Assembly: GCF_003812745.1 (NCBI RefSeq)
Contig: NZ_CP033831.1
Span: 2,418,001-2,482,000, forward strand
Length of the DNA: 64,000 bases
DNA from: Serratia sp. FDAARGOS_506
Lineage (GTDB): Bacteria > Pseudomonadota > Gammaproteobacteria > Enterobacterales > Enterobacteriaceae
Reading direction: 5' to 3'
Positions within the stretch are counted from its first letter, which is position 1; each line of letters starts with the position of its first letter. Below, one piece after another: positions 44,367-54,826 of this stretch. The notes below the pieces were generated by a model, which was given only the letters and a program-made list of their open reading frames with translations, was not told the origin of the DNA and did no database searches. Both the position numbers and the translations under genes were made by a program.

Positions 44367-44644
44367 TAGTGATAGTCCTCATAATTCACGATATAAACAT
44401 CACCCTCGACCAGTTCAAACGTGATACGCCAGTTGCCGGTTACGGTGACGGACCATTGCCCGCTGCGAGCGCCCGTTAGCGGGTGCAAGAAGAAGCCAGG
44501 CAGATCTACGTCATCAATCACTTTCGCCAGATCCAGCACGCTCAGCCGTAGCGCGATTTTCTTCGCCTGCTTGGCGTCGATACCCGCCGTTGAACCGGTT
44601 TCGAAAAACTTTTTGAGTCCCTTATGCTTGAAGCTTCTTATCAT
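44366..44644 (-). CDS. higB: HigB-family mRNA interferase toxin
   Basis: A 92-residue RelE-fold toxin. IRSFKHKGLKKFFETGSTAG at the start and the segment with HPLTGARSGQWSV, WRITFELVEGDVYIVNYEDYH at the end are typical of the HigB/plasmid-maintenance killer family, including the C-terminal Tyr/His. It cleaves mRNA at the ribosome. The full length looks intact, so the system is probably active. Repeated TGTTGCG elements precede it. Confidence 0.94.
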   Translation of the reverse strand: MIRSFKHKGLKKFFETGSTAGIDAKQAKKIALRLSVLDLAKVIDDVDLPGFFLHPLTGARSGQWSVTVTGNWRITFELVEGDVYIVNYEDYH

Positions 44645-44671
44645 CCTGACGGCTCCATAAGTGTTGCGCTA

Positions 44672-44707
44672 TACGCATCATAGCCAGGTGTTGCGTGTTG
44701 CGCAACA
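44672..44707. promoter_or_regulatory. Candidate HigA operator with repeated TGTTGCG
   Basis: TGTTGCG occurs at 44672, 44689 and 44696; the last extends into the perfect palindrome TGTTGCGCAACA (44696-44707). All lie within 65 bases upstream of higB. The position suits HigA autoregulation. Confidence 0.55.
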
Positions 44708-44729
44708 AAATGGGGCGTTTTTTAACCTA

Positions 44730-44999
44730 CTATGACAAGCGTTTGTCTTCCACTTCATCCTCCCCGGCGGCGCGCGCTTCGATACGCATGTCGCCGCCGT
44801 TAAGGCGTTCCTCCTCTTCCTCGCCGGCGCAGCGCGCCAGCACTTCGCGAATGTCCTGCATATTGCTGCTGAGGGCGCTCAGCGAAGGTTGCAGATTGCG
44901 GGGCATGCGGCTTTCGTCCAGCGAAGCGCTGTGCAGGCAGCCGATAAACAGCAGGGTGGCCATCAGGGTAAACAGCCGATGACGTAACCGTTTCAGCAA
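44730..44999 (-). CDS. Small predicted lipoprotein, unknown
   Basis: About 89 residues if a TTG at 44999 is used; that codon has GAGGGAAA seven bases upstream. ATG 45035 (MRHHLHH) gives a longer form with a weaker ribosome site. The N-terminal helix LFTLMATLLFIGC ends in a possible lipobox (FIGC). The mature part has ALSSNMQDIREVLARC, then an acidic region rich in Glu (GEEEEERL). I do not recognise the family. It lies next to higBA and mscM. Confidence 0.6.
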   Translation of the reverse strand: MLKRLRHRLFTLMATLLFIGCLHSASLDESRMPRNLQPSLSALSSNMQDIREVLARCAGEEEEERLNGGDMRIEARAAGEDEVEDKRLS

Positions 45000-45131
45000 G
45001 GGCTTTCCCTCTCGGTGGTGAAGGTGATGGCGCATTAACGCCGTTTTCGCCGGGGAAAAGAAGGGGATGGAGATATCTGCTGGCAATTGAAAGAACATCA
45101 TTACCAGCAGACACAGTTACGTCAGCCGACG

Positions 45132-46388
45132 TCAGGAAGCGTTCGCGTTTTGTAGCAGCATGCCGCGCAGGTCATTGCCGGTTGGCGTTTGATGCACGCG
45201 CAGGCCGAACTCGTCGATCACCGCCAGAATATGGTCGAAAATATCCGCCTGAATGCTTTCATACTCCGCCCAAACCGTGGTGTTGGTGAAGGCGTAGATT
45301 TCCAGCGGCAGGCCTTCCGGCGTCGGCGCCAGTTGGCGCACCATCAGCGTCATGTTCTGATGAATGCGCGGGTGAGCGCGCAGATAGGCTTCCAGATAGG
45401 CGCGCAGCGTGCCGAGGTTGGTCAGGCGGCGGCCGTTGAGCGGCGAGGCCAGATCGACGGCGATCTCCTGGTTATGTTGGCTCAGCTCCTGGGTCTTGAC
45501 GTCCAGGTAGCTGTGCAGCAACGGGTTGCGCTGCAGGCGGCGCTGTTCCTCTTCCGACAGGAAGTGCACGCTGCCGGTGTCGATATTCAGGCTGCGCTTG
45601 ATGCGGCGCCCGCCGGATTCCGACATCGAACGCCAGTTTTTGAACGAGTCGGAGATCAGCGCGTAGGTGGGAATGGTGGTGACGGTGTTGTCCCAGTTAC
45701 GCACTTTGACCGTGGTCAGGCCGATGTCGGTGACCGCACCGTCGGCGCCGTATTTCGGCATTTCCAGCCAGTCGCCGATCTTCAGCATGTCGTTGGCGGA
45801 GAGCTGAATGCCGGCCACCAACCCGAGGATCGGATCCTTGAACACCAACATCAAGACCGCGGTCATGGCGCCCAGGCCGCTGAGCAGCAGCAGCGGCGAT
45901 TTGCCCATCAGCAACGAAACGATCATGATGCCGATCAGGATCGCCGCCACCAGTTTCAGGCCCTGGAAAATGCCGCGCAGCGGCAGCTGATTGGAGATCG
46001 GGCTTTGGCGCAGCAGCGCCAGCAGCGTATCCAGCAGCGAGAACAGCGACAGCAGGGTGAAGGCGAGGATCCACACCTGCGCGGCGGTGACGATCACCGC
46101 CTGGGTCTGGCTGCCGCTTTGCAACCACAGCGTCGCCTGGATGCTGATGATCACCCCTTGCAGCAGCAGCGCCACGCGCTGGAACAGTTTGTATTGGGTG
46201 ATGGCCTGTTGCCAGACGCGCTGCGATTGCTGGCCACGGCGCTGAAGGGCGGCCAGCACCACCCGGTGCAGCACCAGGTGGATCGCGACCGAGATCAGGA
46301 CAATCAACCCCAATACCATCAACAGCGACATCACTCCGCCGAATTCCAAACCAAACTGTTCCAGCCAGCGCGTTATCTGTTGTTGCAT
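45132..46388 (-). CDS. mscM: Miniconductance mechanosensitive channel MscM (YbdG)
   Basis: A 418-residue inner-membrane channel of the MscS family. Five N-terminal helices precede the pore region [20 protein letters not shown], followed by the conserved beta-domain [20 protein letters not shown] and [20 protein letters not shown]. It matches E. coli YbdG along its whole length. It opens when membrane tension rises in osmotic downshock. In E. coli ybdG lies elsewhere, so the gene has moved relative to that order. Confidence 0.94.
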   Translation of the reverse strand: MQQQITRWLEQFGLEFGGVMSLLMVLGLIVLISVAIHLVLHRVVLAALQRRGQQSQRVWQQAITQYKLFQRVALLLQGVIISIQATLWLQSGSQTQAVIVTAAQVWILAFTLLSLFSLLDTLLALLRQSPISNQLPLRGIFQGLKLVAAILIGIMIVSLLMGKSPLLLLSGLGAMTAVLMLVFKDPILGLVAGIQLSANDMLKIGDWLEMPKYGADGAVTDIGLTTVKVRNWDNTVTTIPTYALISDSFKNWRSMSESGGRRIKRSLNIDTGSVHFLSEEEQRRLQRNPLLHSYLDVKTQELSQHNQEIAVDLASPLNGRRLTNLGTLRAYLEAYLRAHPRIHQNMTLMVRQLAPTPEGLPLEIYAFTNTTVWAEYESIQADIFDHILAVIDEFGLRVHQTPTGNDLRGMLLQNANAS

Positions 46389-46523
46389 TACCGCTCCTTA
46401 AAAAATGCGCAAAAAATATCCTGTAAACTTAAAACGCGTTAGCCTAAGGGTTAACGTGCAGGATTTGTGCCTATTTACCTTTTTTTACATCGTGTTAGCG
46501 TTATTTCTCGGTCTCCGCCCCCC

Positions 46524-46562
46524 GGCTCATCCCCGGGTTTTGCGGCCAGAGAGGAGGGGGAG
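46524..46562 (+). promoter_or_regulatory. Candidate MalT boxes upstream of malZ
   Basis: The complement of 46524-46534 reads GGGGATGAGCC, nine of ten to the MalT consensus GGGGA(T/G)GAGG, and GAGGAGGGGGAG (46551-46562) is a second, looser match. E. coli malZ is MalT-activated, so control by maltotriose is likely. Confidence 0.6.
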
Positions 46563-46635
46563 TTGCACTTAACGTGGCATTGTTCGTTTCTTGAAGAACG
46601 CCGTCGATTTCGTTTGGTACAGCAGGAGAAACAGT

Positions 46636-48459
46636 ATGCTTAGCGCCTGGCATCAACCGGTCCCGCCTTTTGTGGTGAAACAAGGGCAACGTTTGGATAT
46701 CACGCTGTGGTTACAGGGGGATGAACTGCCGGAACGGGTGTTTTTGCGCGCCGAACCGGACAACGAAGAGTGGCTGCTGGCGATGAAAGCGCAGCGCCAC
46801 GAGGGGATGCGGCGCTACCAGGCCAGCCTGACGCTGAATGAGGGCGAGCCGACGCGGCGTTACTGCTTCAAGCTGCTGTGGGCCGATCGTCAGCAGTGGT
46901 TCGGCCCGCAGGGCTGGTCGTCAACGCCGCCGGGCCAGCTGGCGCAGTTCGCCGTCGACGAACCTGACAACGCTCCTGAGTGGGTGGCTGATCAGCTGTT
47001 CTACCAGATTTTCCCCGATCGCTTCGCCAGCAGCGGCGGCGAGCACGGCATTCAGAGCGGCAGCTACCGCCATCACGCGGCCGGCGCCGAGGTGATTCGG
47101 CGCGACTGGCAGCACCCGCTGGAGGATCGCCACGCCGCCTCGACTTTTTACGGCGGCGATCTGGACGGCATCAGCGCCAAACTGCCGTACCTGCAGCAGC
47201 TGGGCGTGACGGCGCTGTATCTGAACCCGATTTTTACCGCACCGAGCGTGCATAAGTACGATACCGAGGACTATTACCAGGTCGATCCGCACTTCGGCGG
47301 CAACGCGGCGCTGCAGCGTTTGCGAGTGAGCACTCACAAGGTGGGCATGAAACTGGTGTTGGACGGGGTATTCAACCACACCGGTGACTCGCATCCATGG
47401 TTCGACCGCCATCGTCAGGGCGAAAACGGCGCCTGTCACCACCCCGATTCGCCGTATCGCAGCTGGTTCAACTTTTACCCGGACGGCCGCGCGCTTGACT
47501 GGAAGGGCAATGCCAGTCTGCCGAAGCTCAACTTCGCCGAGCCGCAGGTGGCGGAAGCGATCTATCGCGGGGAAGGCAGCGTGGTGCGCCACTGGCTGCG
47601 CCCGCCGTACAGCATCGACGGTTGGCGGCTTGACGTGGTGCACATGCTGGGGGAGAACGGCGGCGCCACCGGCAACCTGCACCACCTGGCTGGCATCTAT
47701 CAGGCGGTGAAGCAGGAGAACCCGCAGGCCTACGTCTTGGGCGAGCACTTCGGCGACGCGCGCCGCTGGCTGCACGCCGGCGTGGAGGACGCGGCGATGA
47801 ACTACATGGGGTTCGCGCTGCCGGTGCGGGCATTTTTGGCGGGGCTGGACGTGGCCTATCACCCGGTGCGGCTGGACGCCGCCGGGTGCGCGCAGTGGAT
47901 GGACGGTTACCGCGCCGGGCTGCCGCACGGCCGCCAGCTGATCCAGTTCAACCAGTTGGACAGTCACGATACCGCGCGTTTCCTCACGCTCTTGCAGGGG
48001 AACGCGGCGCGTATGCAGATGGCGGCGGTGTGGCTGCTGAGCTGGATTGGCGTGCCTTGTCTCTATTACGGCGATGAGATTGGTTTGGACGGTGGCAACG
48101 ATCCGTTCTGCCGCAAGCCGTTCCCGTGGGACGTCGGCGACTGGGACCGGCCGCTGTTGGCGCTGTTCCAGCGTATGGCGGCGCTGCGGAAACAGAGCGT
48201 GGCGGTGCGCCGCGGCGGCTGCCAGGTGTTGTACGCCAGCGGGGAAACGCTGGTGTTCGTGCGCCTGTATCAGCAGGAACAGGTGCTGGTGGCGCTGCAG
48301 CGCGACGGCAGCGGCCAGGCGCAGCTGCCGCACAACCCGCTGTTGGCGCGCGGCCCATGGCGGCGTGTGGAAGGGCGAGGAGAGCTGAGCGAAACAGCAG
48401 GTGGGCTGCGCCTGCAGCTGGCGGAAGAGTCGGCCACCGTGTGGCGTTATGAAGGCTAA
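46636..48459 (+). CDS. malZ: Maltodextrin glucosidase MalZ
   Basis: A 607-residue cytosolic glycoside hydrolase family 13 enzyme (E. coli MalZ has about 604). It removes glucose from the reducing end of maltodextrins. An N-terminal beta-sandwich domain is followed by the barrel with [26 protein letters not shown] (region I), [12 protein letters not shown] (catalytic Asp, region II), YVLGEHFGD (catalytic Glu, region III) and [10 protein letters not shown] (region IV). ATG 46636 has CAGGAGA upstream. It is likely under MalT. Confidence 0.96.
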   Translation: MLSAWHQPVPPFVVKQGQRLDITLWLQGDELPERVFLRAEPDNEEWLLAMKAQRHEGMRRYQASLTLNEGEPTRRYCFKLLWADRQQWFGPQGWSSTPPGQLAQFAVDEPDNAPEWVADQLFYQIFPDRFASSGGEHGIQSGSYRHHAAGAEVIRRDWQHPLEDRHAASTFYGGDLDGISAKLPYLQQLGVTALYLNPIFTAPSVHKYDTEDYYQVDPHFGGNAALQRLRVSTHKVGMKLVLDGVFNHTGDSHPWFDRHRQGENGACHHPDSPYRSWFNFYPDGRALDWKGNASLPKLNFAEPQVAEAIYRGEGSVVRHWLRPPYSIDGWRLDVVHMLGENGGATGNLHHLAGIYQAVKQENPQAYVLGEHFGDARRWLHAGVEDAAMNYMGFALPVRAFLAGLDVAYHPVRLDAAGCAQWMDGYRAGLPHGRQLIQFNQLDSHDTARFLTLLQGNAARMQMAAVWLLSWIGVPCLYYGDEIGLDGGNDPFCRKPFPWDVGDWDRPLLALFQRMAALRKQSVAVRRGGCQVLYASGETLVFVRLYQQEQVLVALQRDGSGQAQLPHNPLLARGPWRRVEGRGELSETAGGLRLQLAEESATVWRYEG

Positions 48460-48466
48460 AGAAACT

Positions 48467-48488
48467 GCGGGGGCCTAAAGGCCCCCGC
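48467..48488. terminator. Hairpin between convergent malZ and ggt
   Basis: GCGGGGGCC pairs perfectly with GGCCCCCGC around TAAA. It lies between the two facing gene ends. No T run follows on the plus strand, so it may act as a bidirectional but weak terminator. Confidence 0.65.
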
Positions 48489-48512
48489 GATTAAGGTGAG
48501 TAGGCGTTTACA

Positions 48513-50276
48513 TCAGTAACCGACCGCGGAGCCTGCCGGGCGACGCACGTCGTTGGCGCCGTACAGATAGCCTTCGCGCACCTTGCCGGACACCGCCGAG
48601 TCGTTGCCGGAGTTGGCCGGGCTGACGCCCGCCGCGCCCGGCAAACCGACCAGAATCAGTTCGGCGGCGCCCCACGGCGTTTGCTCGACCATCTTATACC
48701 CCATGCCGTTCAGCAGCTTCAGCGTATCGGCAGAAACGCCGCGCTGCTCGTAGTACACCTCATCCGGCAGCCACTGATGGTGGATGCGCGGCGCGTCTAC
48801 CGCTTCCTGCGGCGCCATGCCGTGGTCGATCACGTTCAACGCGGTCTGCAGGGTGATGGTGATGATGCGCGAACCGCCCGGCGAACCCAGCACCATAAAG
48901 ATCTTGTTGTCCTTGGTCACCAGCGTCGGGCTCATCGACGATAGTGGGCGCTTACCGGGGGCAATGCTGTTGGCGGTGCCCTGCACCAGCCCGTACAGGT
49001 TTTTCTCGCCCACTTTCACCGTGAAGTCGTCCATCTCGTCATTGAGGAAGAAGCCGGTGCCCGGTGCGATCACCACGGCGCCGAAGCGGCCGTTGACGGT
49101 ATAGGTGGTGGAGACGGCGTTGCCGTCATGGTCGACGATCGAATAATGGGTGGTTTCCGGTTTCTCATGCGGTTCCATGCCAGGCTGCACGTTTTCCGAC
49201 GGCGTGGCCTGGTCCGCGACGATTTTCTTGCGGATTTGCTCGGCATAGCTCTTGCTCACCAGCCGGTCGATCGGGTTCTTGATGAATTCCGGGTCGCCGA
49301 GATAGGTGTTGCGGTCCATATAGGCATGGCGCATCGCTTCGGTCATGGTGTGAATGGCCGCCGCCGAGTTGAAACCCATGCTTTTCAGGTCGTAGCCTTC
49401 CACCACGTTGAGGATTTCGCACAGCGTCACACCGCCGGAGCTGGGAGGCGGTGCCGACACGAACTTGTAGCCGCGATAGCTGCAGGTGATCGGCGGCGTT
49501 TCGGTGACCTTGTAATTGGCGAAGTCGGCGGCGGTCAAAATGCCGCCGCCCTGTTTGGCCGCCGCCTCCACCGCCTGCGGGATTTTGCCTTTATAGAAGG
49601 CGTCGGTTCCCCCTTTGGCGATGGCCTCCAGCGTGTTGGCCAGATCGGTTTGCACCAGTTTATCCCCCGGTTGCAGCGGGCTGCCGTCCGGGCGCAGGAA
49701 GATTTTTGCCGACTCGGGATCTTGTTTGAAGCGCGCGACGGTGGTGTCGAGGATATCCGTGTCGGCGCGGGTCAGCACAAAGCCTTCGCGCGCCAGCTTG
49801 ATAGCCGGCGCCAGCACCTGTTCGCGGCTCAACTTGCCGTACTTCTCACGCGCGGTTTCCATCCCCAGCACGGTGCCCGGCACACCCGCGGCCAGATAGC
49901 CGTACAGGCTGGCGTCTTTCTTCACCTTGCCGCCGGCATCCAGATACATGTTGGCGCTGGCCGCCGCCGGCGCGGTTTCGCGGAAGTTGATGAAGGTGTC
50001 GGTGCCGTCCGCCAGGTGGACGGTCATAAAGCCGCCGCCGCCGATGTTGCCGCAGCAGGGGTTAACCACCGCCTGCGCATAGCCCACCGCCACGGCGGCG
50101 TCGATGGCGTTGCCGCCCATCTTCAGGATATCCACGCCGACCTGCGAGGCCAGGTGTTGCGAGGTGACCACCATGCCGTTTTTGGCTTCCACCGCCGGGT
50201 TGGATGCCGCATACAGGCTGCCGCTGACCAGCAGCGCCGCCATGGTCAGGGGTTTGCTCCATTTCTGTAAAAACAT
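48513..50276 (-). CDS. ggt: Gamma-glutamyltranspeptidase
   Basis: A 587-residue periplasmic enzyme that cleaves glutathione and other gamma-glutamyl compounds and transfers the glutamyl group. Signal peptide 1-24. The proenzyme cuts itself before Thr375 in the motif ETTHYSIVD; that Thr becomes the nucleophile of the small subunit. GNIGGGGFMTVHLADG, INFRETAPAAA and the oxyanion GSPGGSRIITITLQ are also seen. AAAPPPSSGG is present. It is inserted between malZ and acpH, where E. coli has none. Confidence 0.97.
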   Translation of the reverse strand: MFLQKWSKPLTMAALLVSGSLYAASNPAVEAKNGMVVTSQHLASQVGVDILKMGGNAIDAAVAVGYAQAVVNPCCGNIGGGGFMTVHLADGTDTFINFRETAPAAASANMYLDAGGKVKKDASLYGYLAAGVPGTVLGMETAREKYGKLSREQVLAPAIKLAREGFVLTRADTDILDTTVARFKQDPESAKIFLRPDGSPLQPGDKLVQTDLANTLEAIAKGGTDAFYKGKIPQAVEAAAKQGGGILTAADFANYKVTETPPITCSYRGYKFVSAPPPSSGGVTLCEILNVVEGYDLKSMGFNSAAAIHTMTEAMRHAYMDRNTYLGDPEFIKNPIDRLVSKSYAEQIRKKIVADQATPSENVQPGMEPHEKPETTHYSIVDHDGNAVSTTYTVNGRFGAVVIAPGTGFFLNDEMDDFTVKVGEKNLYGLVQGTANSIAPGKRPLSSMSPTLVTKDNKIFMVLGSPGGSRIITITLQTALNVIDHGMAPQEAVDAPRIHHQWLPDEVYYEQRGVSADTLKLLNGMGYKMVEQTPWGAAELILVGLPGAAGVSPANSGNDSAVSGKVREGYLYGANDVRRPAGSAVGY

Positions 50277-50463
50277 AGTTATTCCTACCCTGTCAGTTTT
50301 TATTGTGTTGTGTTTGCTTGCCGTTGTTCGCTTGCAAAGCGCGAGCCAGCGTTATTGATAGTAGCCGCAGATGGGCGCACGCGCGGCGGACAGGGCGGGA
50401 AATGTGAGCGGAAACAGGGAAATAAAGCACTGCTGGTGGGCGGTCTGCCCCATAAAGGGGCAT

Positions 50464-50489
50464 AAAAAAACCGGCCGCGTGGGCCGGTT
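50464..50489 (-). terminator. Terminator of the peroxiredoxin gene
   Basis: On the minus strand, AACCGGCC pairs with GGCCGGTT around a five-base loop, followed by seven T. It begins about 20 bases after the stop codon. Confidence 0.93.
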
Positions 50490-50509
50490 GATTCACTATC
50501 AGGCTGAAA

Positions 50510-51112
50510 TTACAGCTTGGCAGCGTTTTCAGACAGGTATTTTGCAACGCCGTCTGGAGAAGCGCCCATACCTGCTTTGCCTTTTTCCCACTGAGCCGGG
50601 CACACTTCACCGTGCTCTTCGTGGAATTGCAGCGCGTCAACGGTACGGATCATTTCGTCGATGTTACGGCCGATTGGCAGGTCGTTAACAACCTGAGCAC
50701 GCACGATGCCGTCTTTGTCGATCAGGAAGGAGCCGCGCAGCGCAACGCCGGCTTCCGGGTGTTCGATGCCGTAAGCTTTCTGGATTTCACGCTTAACGTC
50801 AGCAACCATTGCGTACTTCACTTCACCGATGCCGCCTTTGTCGACAGGGGTTTTACGCCATGCGTTGTGAACGAACTCTGAGTCGAAGGAAACGCCAACC
50901 ACTTCAACGCCACGCTTCTGGAACTCTTCATAGCGGTGATCGAAAGCGATCAGCTCGGAAGGGCATACGAAGGTGAAGTCCATTGGCCAGAAGAACAGGA
51001 CGGCTGGTTTGCCGTTCAGGTGCTTCTTCAGGTTGAAGTTTTCAACGATTTCGCCGCTACCCAGTACGGCAGCTGCAGTGAAGTCAGGGGCTTGACGAGT
51101 TACCAGGACCAT
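50510..51112 (-). CDS. Typical 2-Cys peroxiredoxin (AhpC/TSA family)
   Basis: A 200-residue cytosolic peroxidase. The peroxidatic Cys is in WPMDFTFVCPSE, the resolving Cys in HGEVCPAQW near the C-terminus, as in Prx1/AhpC-type dimers. GSFLIDKDGIVRAQ and LPIGRNIDEMIR are the usual interface motifs. ATG 51112 has AGGAG upstream; the longer frame to 51229 is noncoding leader. An OxyR-like site lies in the leader, so induction by peroxide is likely. E. coli K-12 has no gene here. Confidence 0.96.
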   Translation of the reverse strand: MVLVTRQAPDFTAAAVLGSGEIVENFNLKKHLNGKPAVLFFWPMDFTFVCPSELIAFDHRYEEFQKRGVEVVGVSFDSEFVHNAWRKTPVDKGGIGEVKYAMVADVKREIQKAYGIEHPEAGVALRGSFLIDKDGIVRAQVVNDLPIGRNIDEMIRTVDALQFHEEHGEVCPAQWEKGKAGMGASPDGVAKYLSENAAKL

Positions 51113-51211
51113 AATTACTCCTGTAATAGGTGTTAAAGGGTGGATGTAAAAACAAGGGCCAGTATAGGGGCCGCGACTTGGTGAATAAAGGGTAAAAGAC
51201 CAATCGATGAG

Positions 51212-51248
51212 ATAGCTTTCACCTATCAAAGTCGTTGATATAATTTAG
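51212..51248 (-). promoter_or_regulatory. OxyR-like binding site upstream of the peroxiredoxin gene
   Basis: ATAGCTTTCACCTAT (51212-51226) fits the OxyR half-site ATAGNTNNNANCTAT at every fixed position. Seven bases later GTTGATATAATTTAG matches it partly, giving the 37-base spacing of a full OxyR site. It lies about 100-135 bases before the peroxiredoxin start. Confidence 0.7.
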
Positions 51249-51341
51249 CGAGCTTTAAAAATAACCTTTTCCCACAAAAGGGCAAGCGGCAAAACGTAAA
51301 TTCTTGCAAGGCATTGCAATTTCAATGGCTTGGGCTTGACC

Positions 51342-51923
51342 TCAGAGCGCTTTGTCCTTCGCCTGCCGCATCATTTGCGGGTAAAATTGCCAGAACTGTG
51401 TTTCAAGCTGATGATAATGTTGCTCGACGTCGGCGAACGAGCCGGCCAGCGCATCGAGGCGCGGGCGGCGGCTGGCCATGCCCTGCAGCACCCGGGCGAT
51501 GAACGGCAATTCGGCGTAGCGCTCCAGCCAGCGTTCCGGCCACAGGTAGCCGTTCAGGTTCTGAAAGCGCGGCGGCGTGAGCGGCAGAAAAGGTTCGATC
51601 TGACTGCGCGCTTCCTGGGTAAACTGGTGCAGATCGCGCGAGGGCTCCAGCTGCTGCCAGTGGCGCGCCAGAAAATGGTCCCACACCACGTCGAGGGTGA
51701 TCGGCGCCACGCGGCGGTAAGGGGCGCTGAAATAGTCGCGGCTGGCTTTGACCTGCGGCAGGCTGTCGGTCAGCACGTCGACGCGGCGATGCATCATGAT
51801 GCCGGCCACCACGTCGGGCTGGTAGTCGGCGGCGGGGTTGCCGCGCACGAAATCGGCCAGCAGGTTGCCCAGCAGCGAGCTGTCCGCCAGCATGGCCAGG
51901 TGAAGATGAGCGAGAAAATTCAT
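51342..51923 (-). CDS. acpH: Acyl carrier protein phosphodiesterase
   Basis: A 193-residue enzyme that removes 4'-phosphopantetheine from acyl carrier protein. [25 protein letters not shown] and [14 protein letters not shown] give the conserved His/Asp set of the HD-like AcpH family (YajB). It keeps the E. coli position upstream of, and divergent from, queA, with 119 bases between them. Confidence 0.96.
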   Translation of the reverse strand: MNFLAHLHLAMLADSSLLGNLLADFVRGNPAADYQPDVVAGIMMHRRVDVLTDSLPQVKASRDYFSAPYRRVAPITLDVVWDHFLARHWQQLEPSRDLHQFTQEARSQIEPFLPLTPPRFQNLNGYLWPERWLERYAELPFIARVLQGMASRRPRLDALAGSFADVEQHYHQLETQFWQFYPQMMRQAKDKAL

Positions 51924-52042
51924 CCCTCAACTATACCCGAAGTCAGGCAAATCCTCCTTATTTCTTGCCGCTGACCGCCCCCGGCTTTAGACTAGGCCGC
52001 CTGTTTTTTACCAACCAGCCCAAATTGAAGAAGTGAATACCC

Positions 52043-53113
52043 ATGCGCGTCGCTGATTTTTCGTTTGAACTTCCCGAATCCCTGATTGCCCACTATCCCC
52101 AGGCCGAACGCAGCGCATGCCGCCTGCTGCAGCTGGACGGGCCGAGCGGGGCATTGACGCACGGCGTATTCACCGATCTGCTGGATAAACTGGAAGCCGG
52201 CGATCTGCTGGTGTTCAACAATACCCGCGTGATCCCGGCGCGCATGTTCGGCCGCAAGGTTAGCGGTGGCAAGATTGAAGTGTTGGTGGAGCGCGTGCTG
52301 GACGACCATCGCGTGCTGGCGCACGTGCGTGCGTCGAAAGCGCCGAAGCCGGGCGCCGAGCTGCTGCTGGGGGATGACGAGAGCATCGCCGCGACCATGG
52401 TAGCGCGCCATGAGACGCTGTTTGAACTGCGCTTCAACGACGAGCGCGACGTGTTCACCATCCTCAACGCTGCCGGCCACATGCCGCTACCGCCTTATAT
52501 CGCTCGCCCGGATGAAGACGCCGACCGCGAACTGTATCAGACGGTCTACAGCGAGAAGCCCGGCGCGGTCGCCGCGCCGACCGCCGGCCTGCACTTCGAC
52601 GAGCCGCTGCTGGCGGCGCTGCGCGCCAAGGGCGTGGAAATGGCGTTCGTGACGCTGCACGTCGGGGCCGGCACCTTTCAGCCGGTGCGCGTGGAAACCA
52701 TCGAAGATCATGTGATGCACGCCGAATACGCCGAAGTGCCGCAGGACGTGGTCGATGCCGTGCTGGCCTGCAAGGCGCGCGGCAAACGCGTCGTCGCGGT
52801 GGGCACCACCTCAGTGCGTTCGCTGGAAAGCGCCGCGGCGGCCAGCAAAGAGGCGCTGATTGCGCCGTTCTTCGGTGACACCAGCATCTTTATCTATCCG
52901 GGTTATCACTATCAGGTGATCGACGCGCTGGTGACCAATTTCCACCTGCCGGAATCCACCCTGATCATGCTGGTGTCGGCCTTCGCCGGCTATAAAAATA
53001 CCATGAACGCCTATCAGCAGGCGGTGGCCGAGCAGTATCGCTTTTTCAGCTACGGCGATGCGATGTTCATCAGCCGTAACCCGCAGGCGGAAAACGAATC
53101 CGTCGGCGGCTAA
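52043..53113 (+). CDS. queA: tRNA ribosyltransferase-isomerase QueA
   Basis: A 356-residue cytosolic enzyme that adds and rearranges the ribosyl part of S-adenosylmethionine onto preQ1 in tRNA to make epoxyqueuosine. [20 protein letters not shown] is the family start; [44 protein letters not shown] and [15 protein letters not shown] are hallmark motifs. The length equals E. coli QueA. tgt follows after 72 bases. Confidence 0.98.
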   Translation: MRVADFSFELPESLIAHYPQAERSACRLLQLDGPSGALTHGVFTDLLDKLEAGDLLVFNNTRVIPARMFGRKVSGGKIEVLVERVLDDHRVLAHVRASKAPKPGAELLLGDDESIAATMVARHETLFELRFNDERDVFTILNAAGHMPLPPYIARPDEDADRELYQTVYSEKPGAVAAPTAGLHFDEPLLAALRAKGVEMAFVTLHVGAGTFQPVRVETIEDHVMHAEYAEVPQDVVDAVLACKARGKRVVAVGTTSVRSLESAAAASKEALIAPFFGDTSIFIYPGYHYQVIDALVTNFHLPESTLIMLVSAFAGYKNTMNAYQQAVAEQYRFFSYGDAMFISRNPQAENESVGG

Positions 53114-54425
<1,312 letters not shown>

Positions 54426-54469
54426 GAAACGCTTGATCTAATAATTGATAACTTAATGAGGGAATTTCA

Positions 54470-54802
54470 ATGAGCTTTTTCATTTCTGACGCCGTCGCAT
54501 CCGCAGGGGCTCCGGCTCAGGGAAGCCCGTACTCTCTGATCATTATGCTGGTGGTGTTCGGCCTGATCTTCTACTTCATGATCCTGCGCCCACAGCAGAA
54601 ACGCGCTAAAGATCACAAGAAGCTGATGGACTCCATCGGTAAAGGCGACGAAGTGTTGACCACCGGCGGCCTGATCGGTCGCGTGACCAAAGTGGCCGAC
54701 ACCGGCATCATCGCCATCGCGCTGAACGACACCACGGAAGTGATGATCAAGCGTGACTTCGTGGCGGCCGTTCTGCCGAAAGGTACCATGAAGGCCCTGT
54801 AA
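54470..54802 (+). CDS. yajC: Preprotein translocase subunit YajC
   Basis: A 110-residue inner-membrane protein of the SecDF-YajC complex. A single helix (YSLIIMLVVFGLIFYFMIL) is followed by RPQQKRAKDHKKLMDSIGKG, the family signature, and a small cytosolic beta domain. AGGGAAT precedes the ATG. It is followed by secD after 24 bases. Confidence 0.97.
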   Translation: MSFFISDAVASAGAPAQGSPYSLIIMLVVFGLIFYFMILRPQQKRAKDHKKLMDSIGKGDEVLTTGGLIGRVTKVADTGIIAIALNDTTEVMIKRDFVAAVLPKGTMKAL

Positions 54803-54826
54803 TCTTTTTTCCCGAAGGGAATTGCC

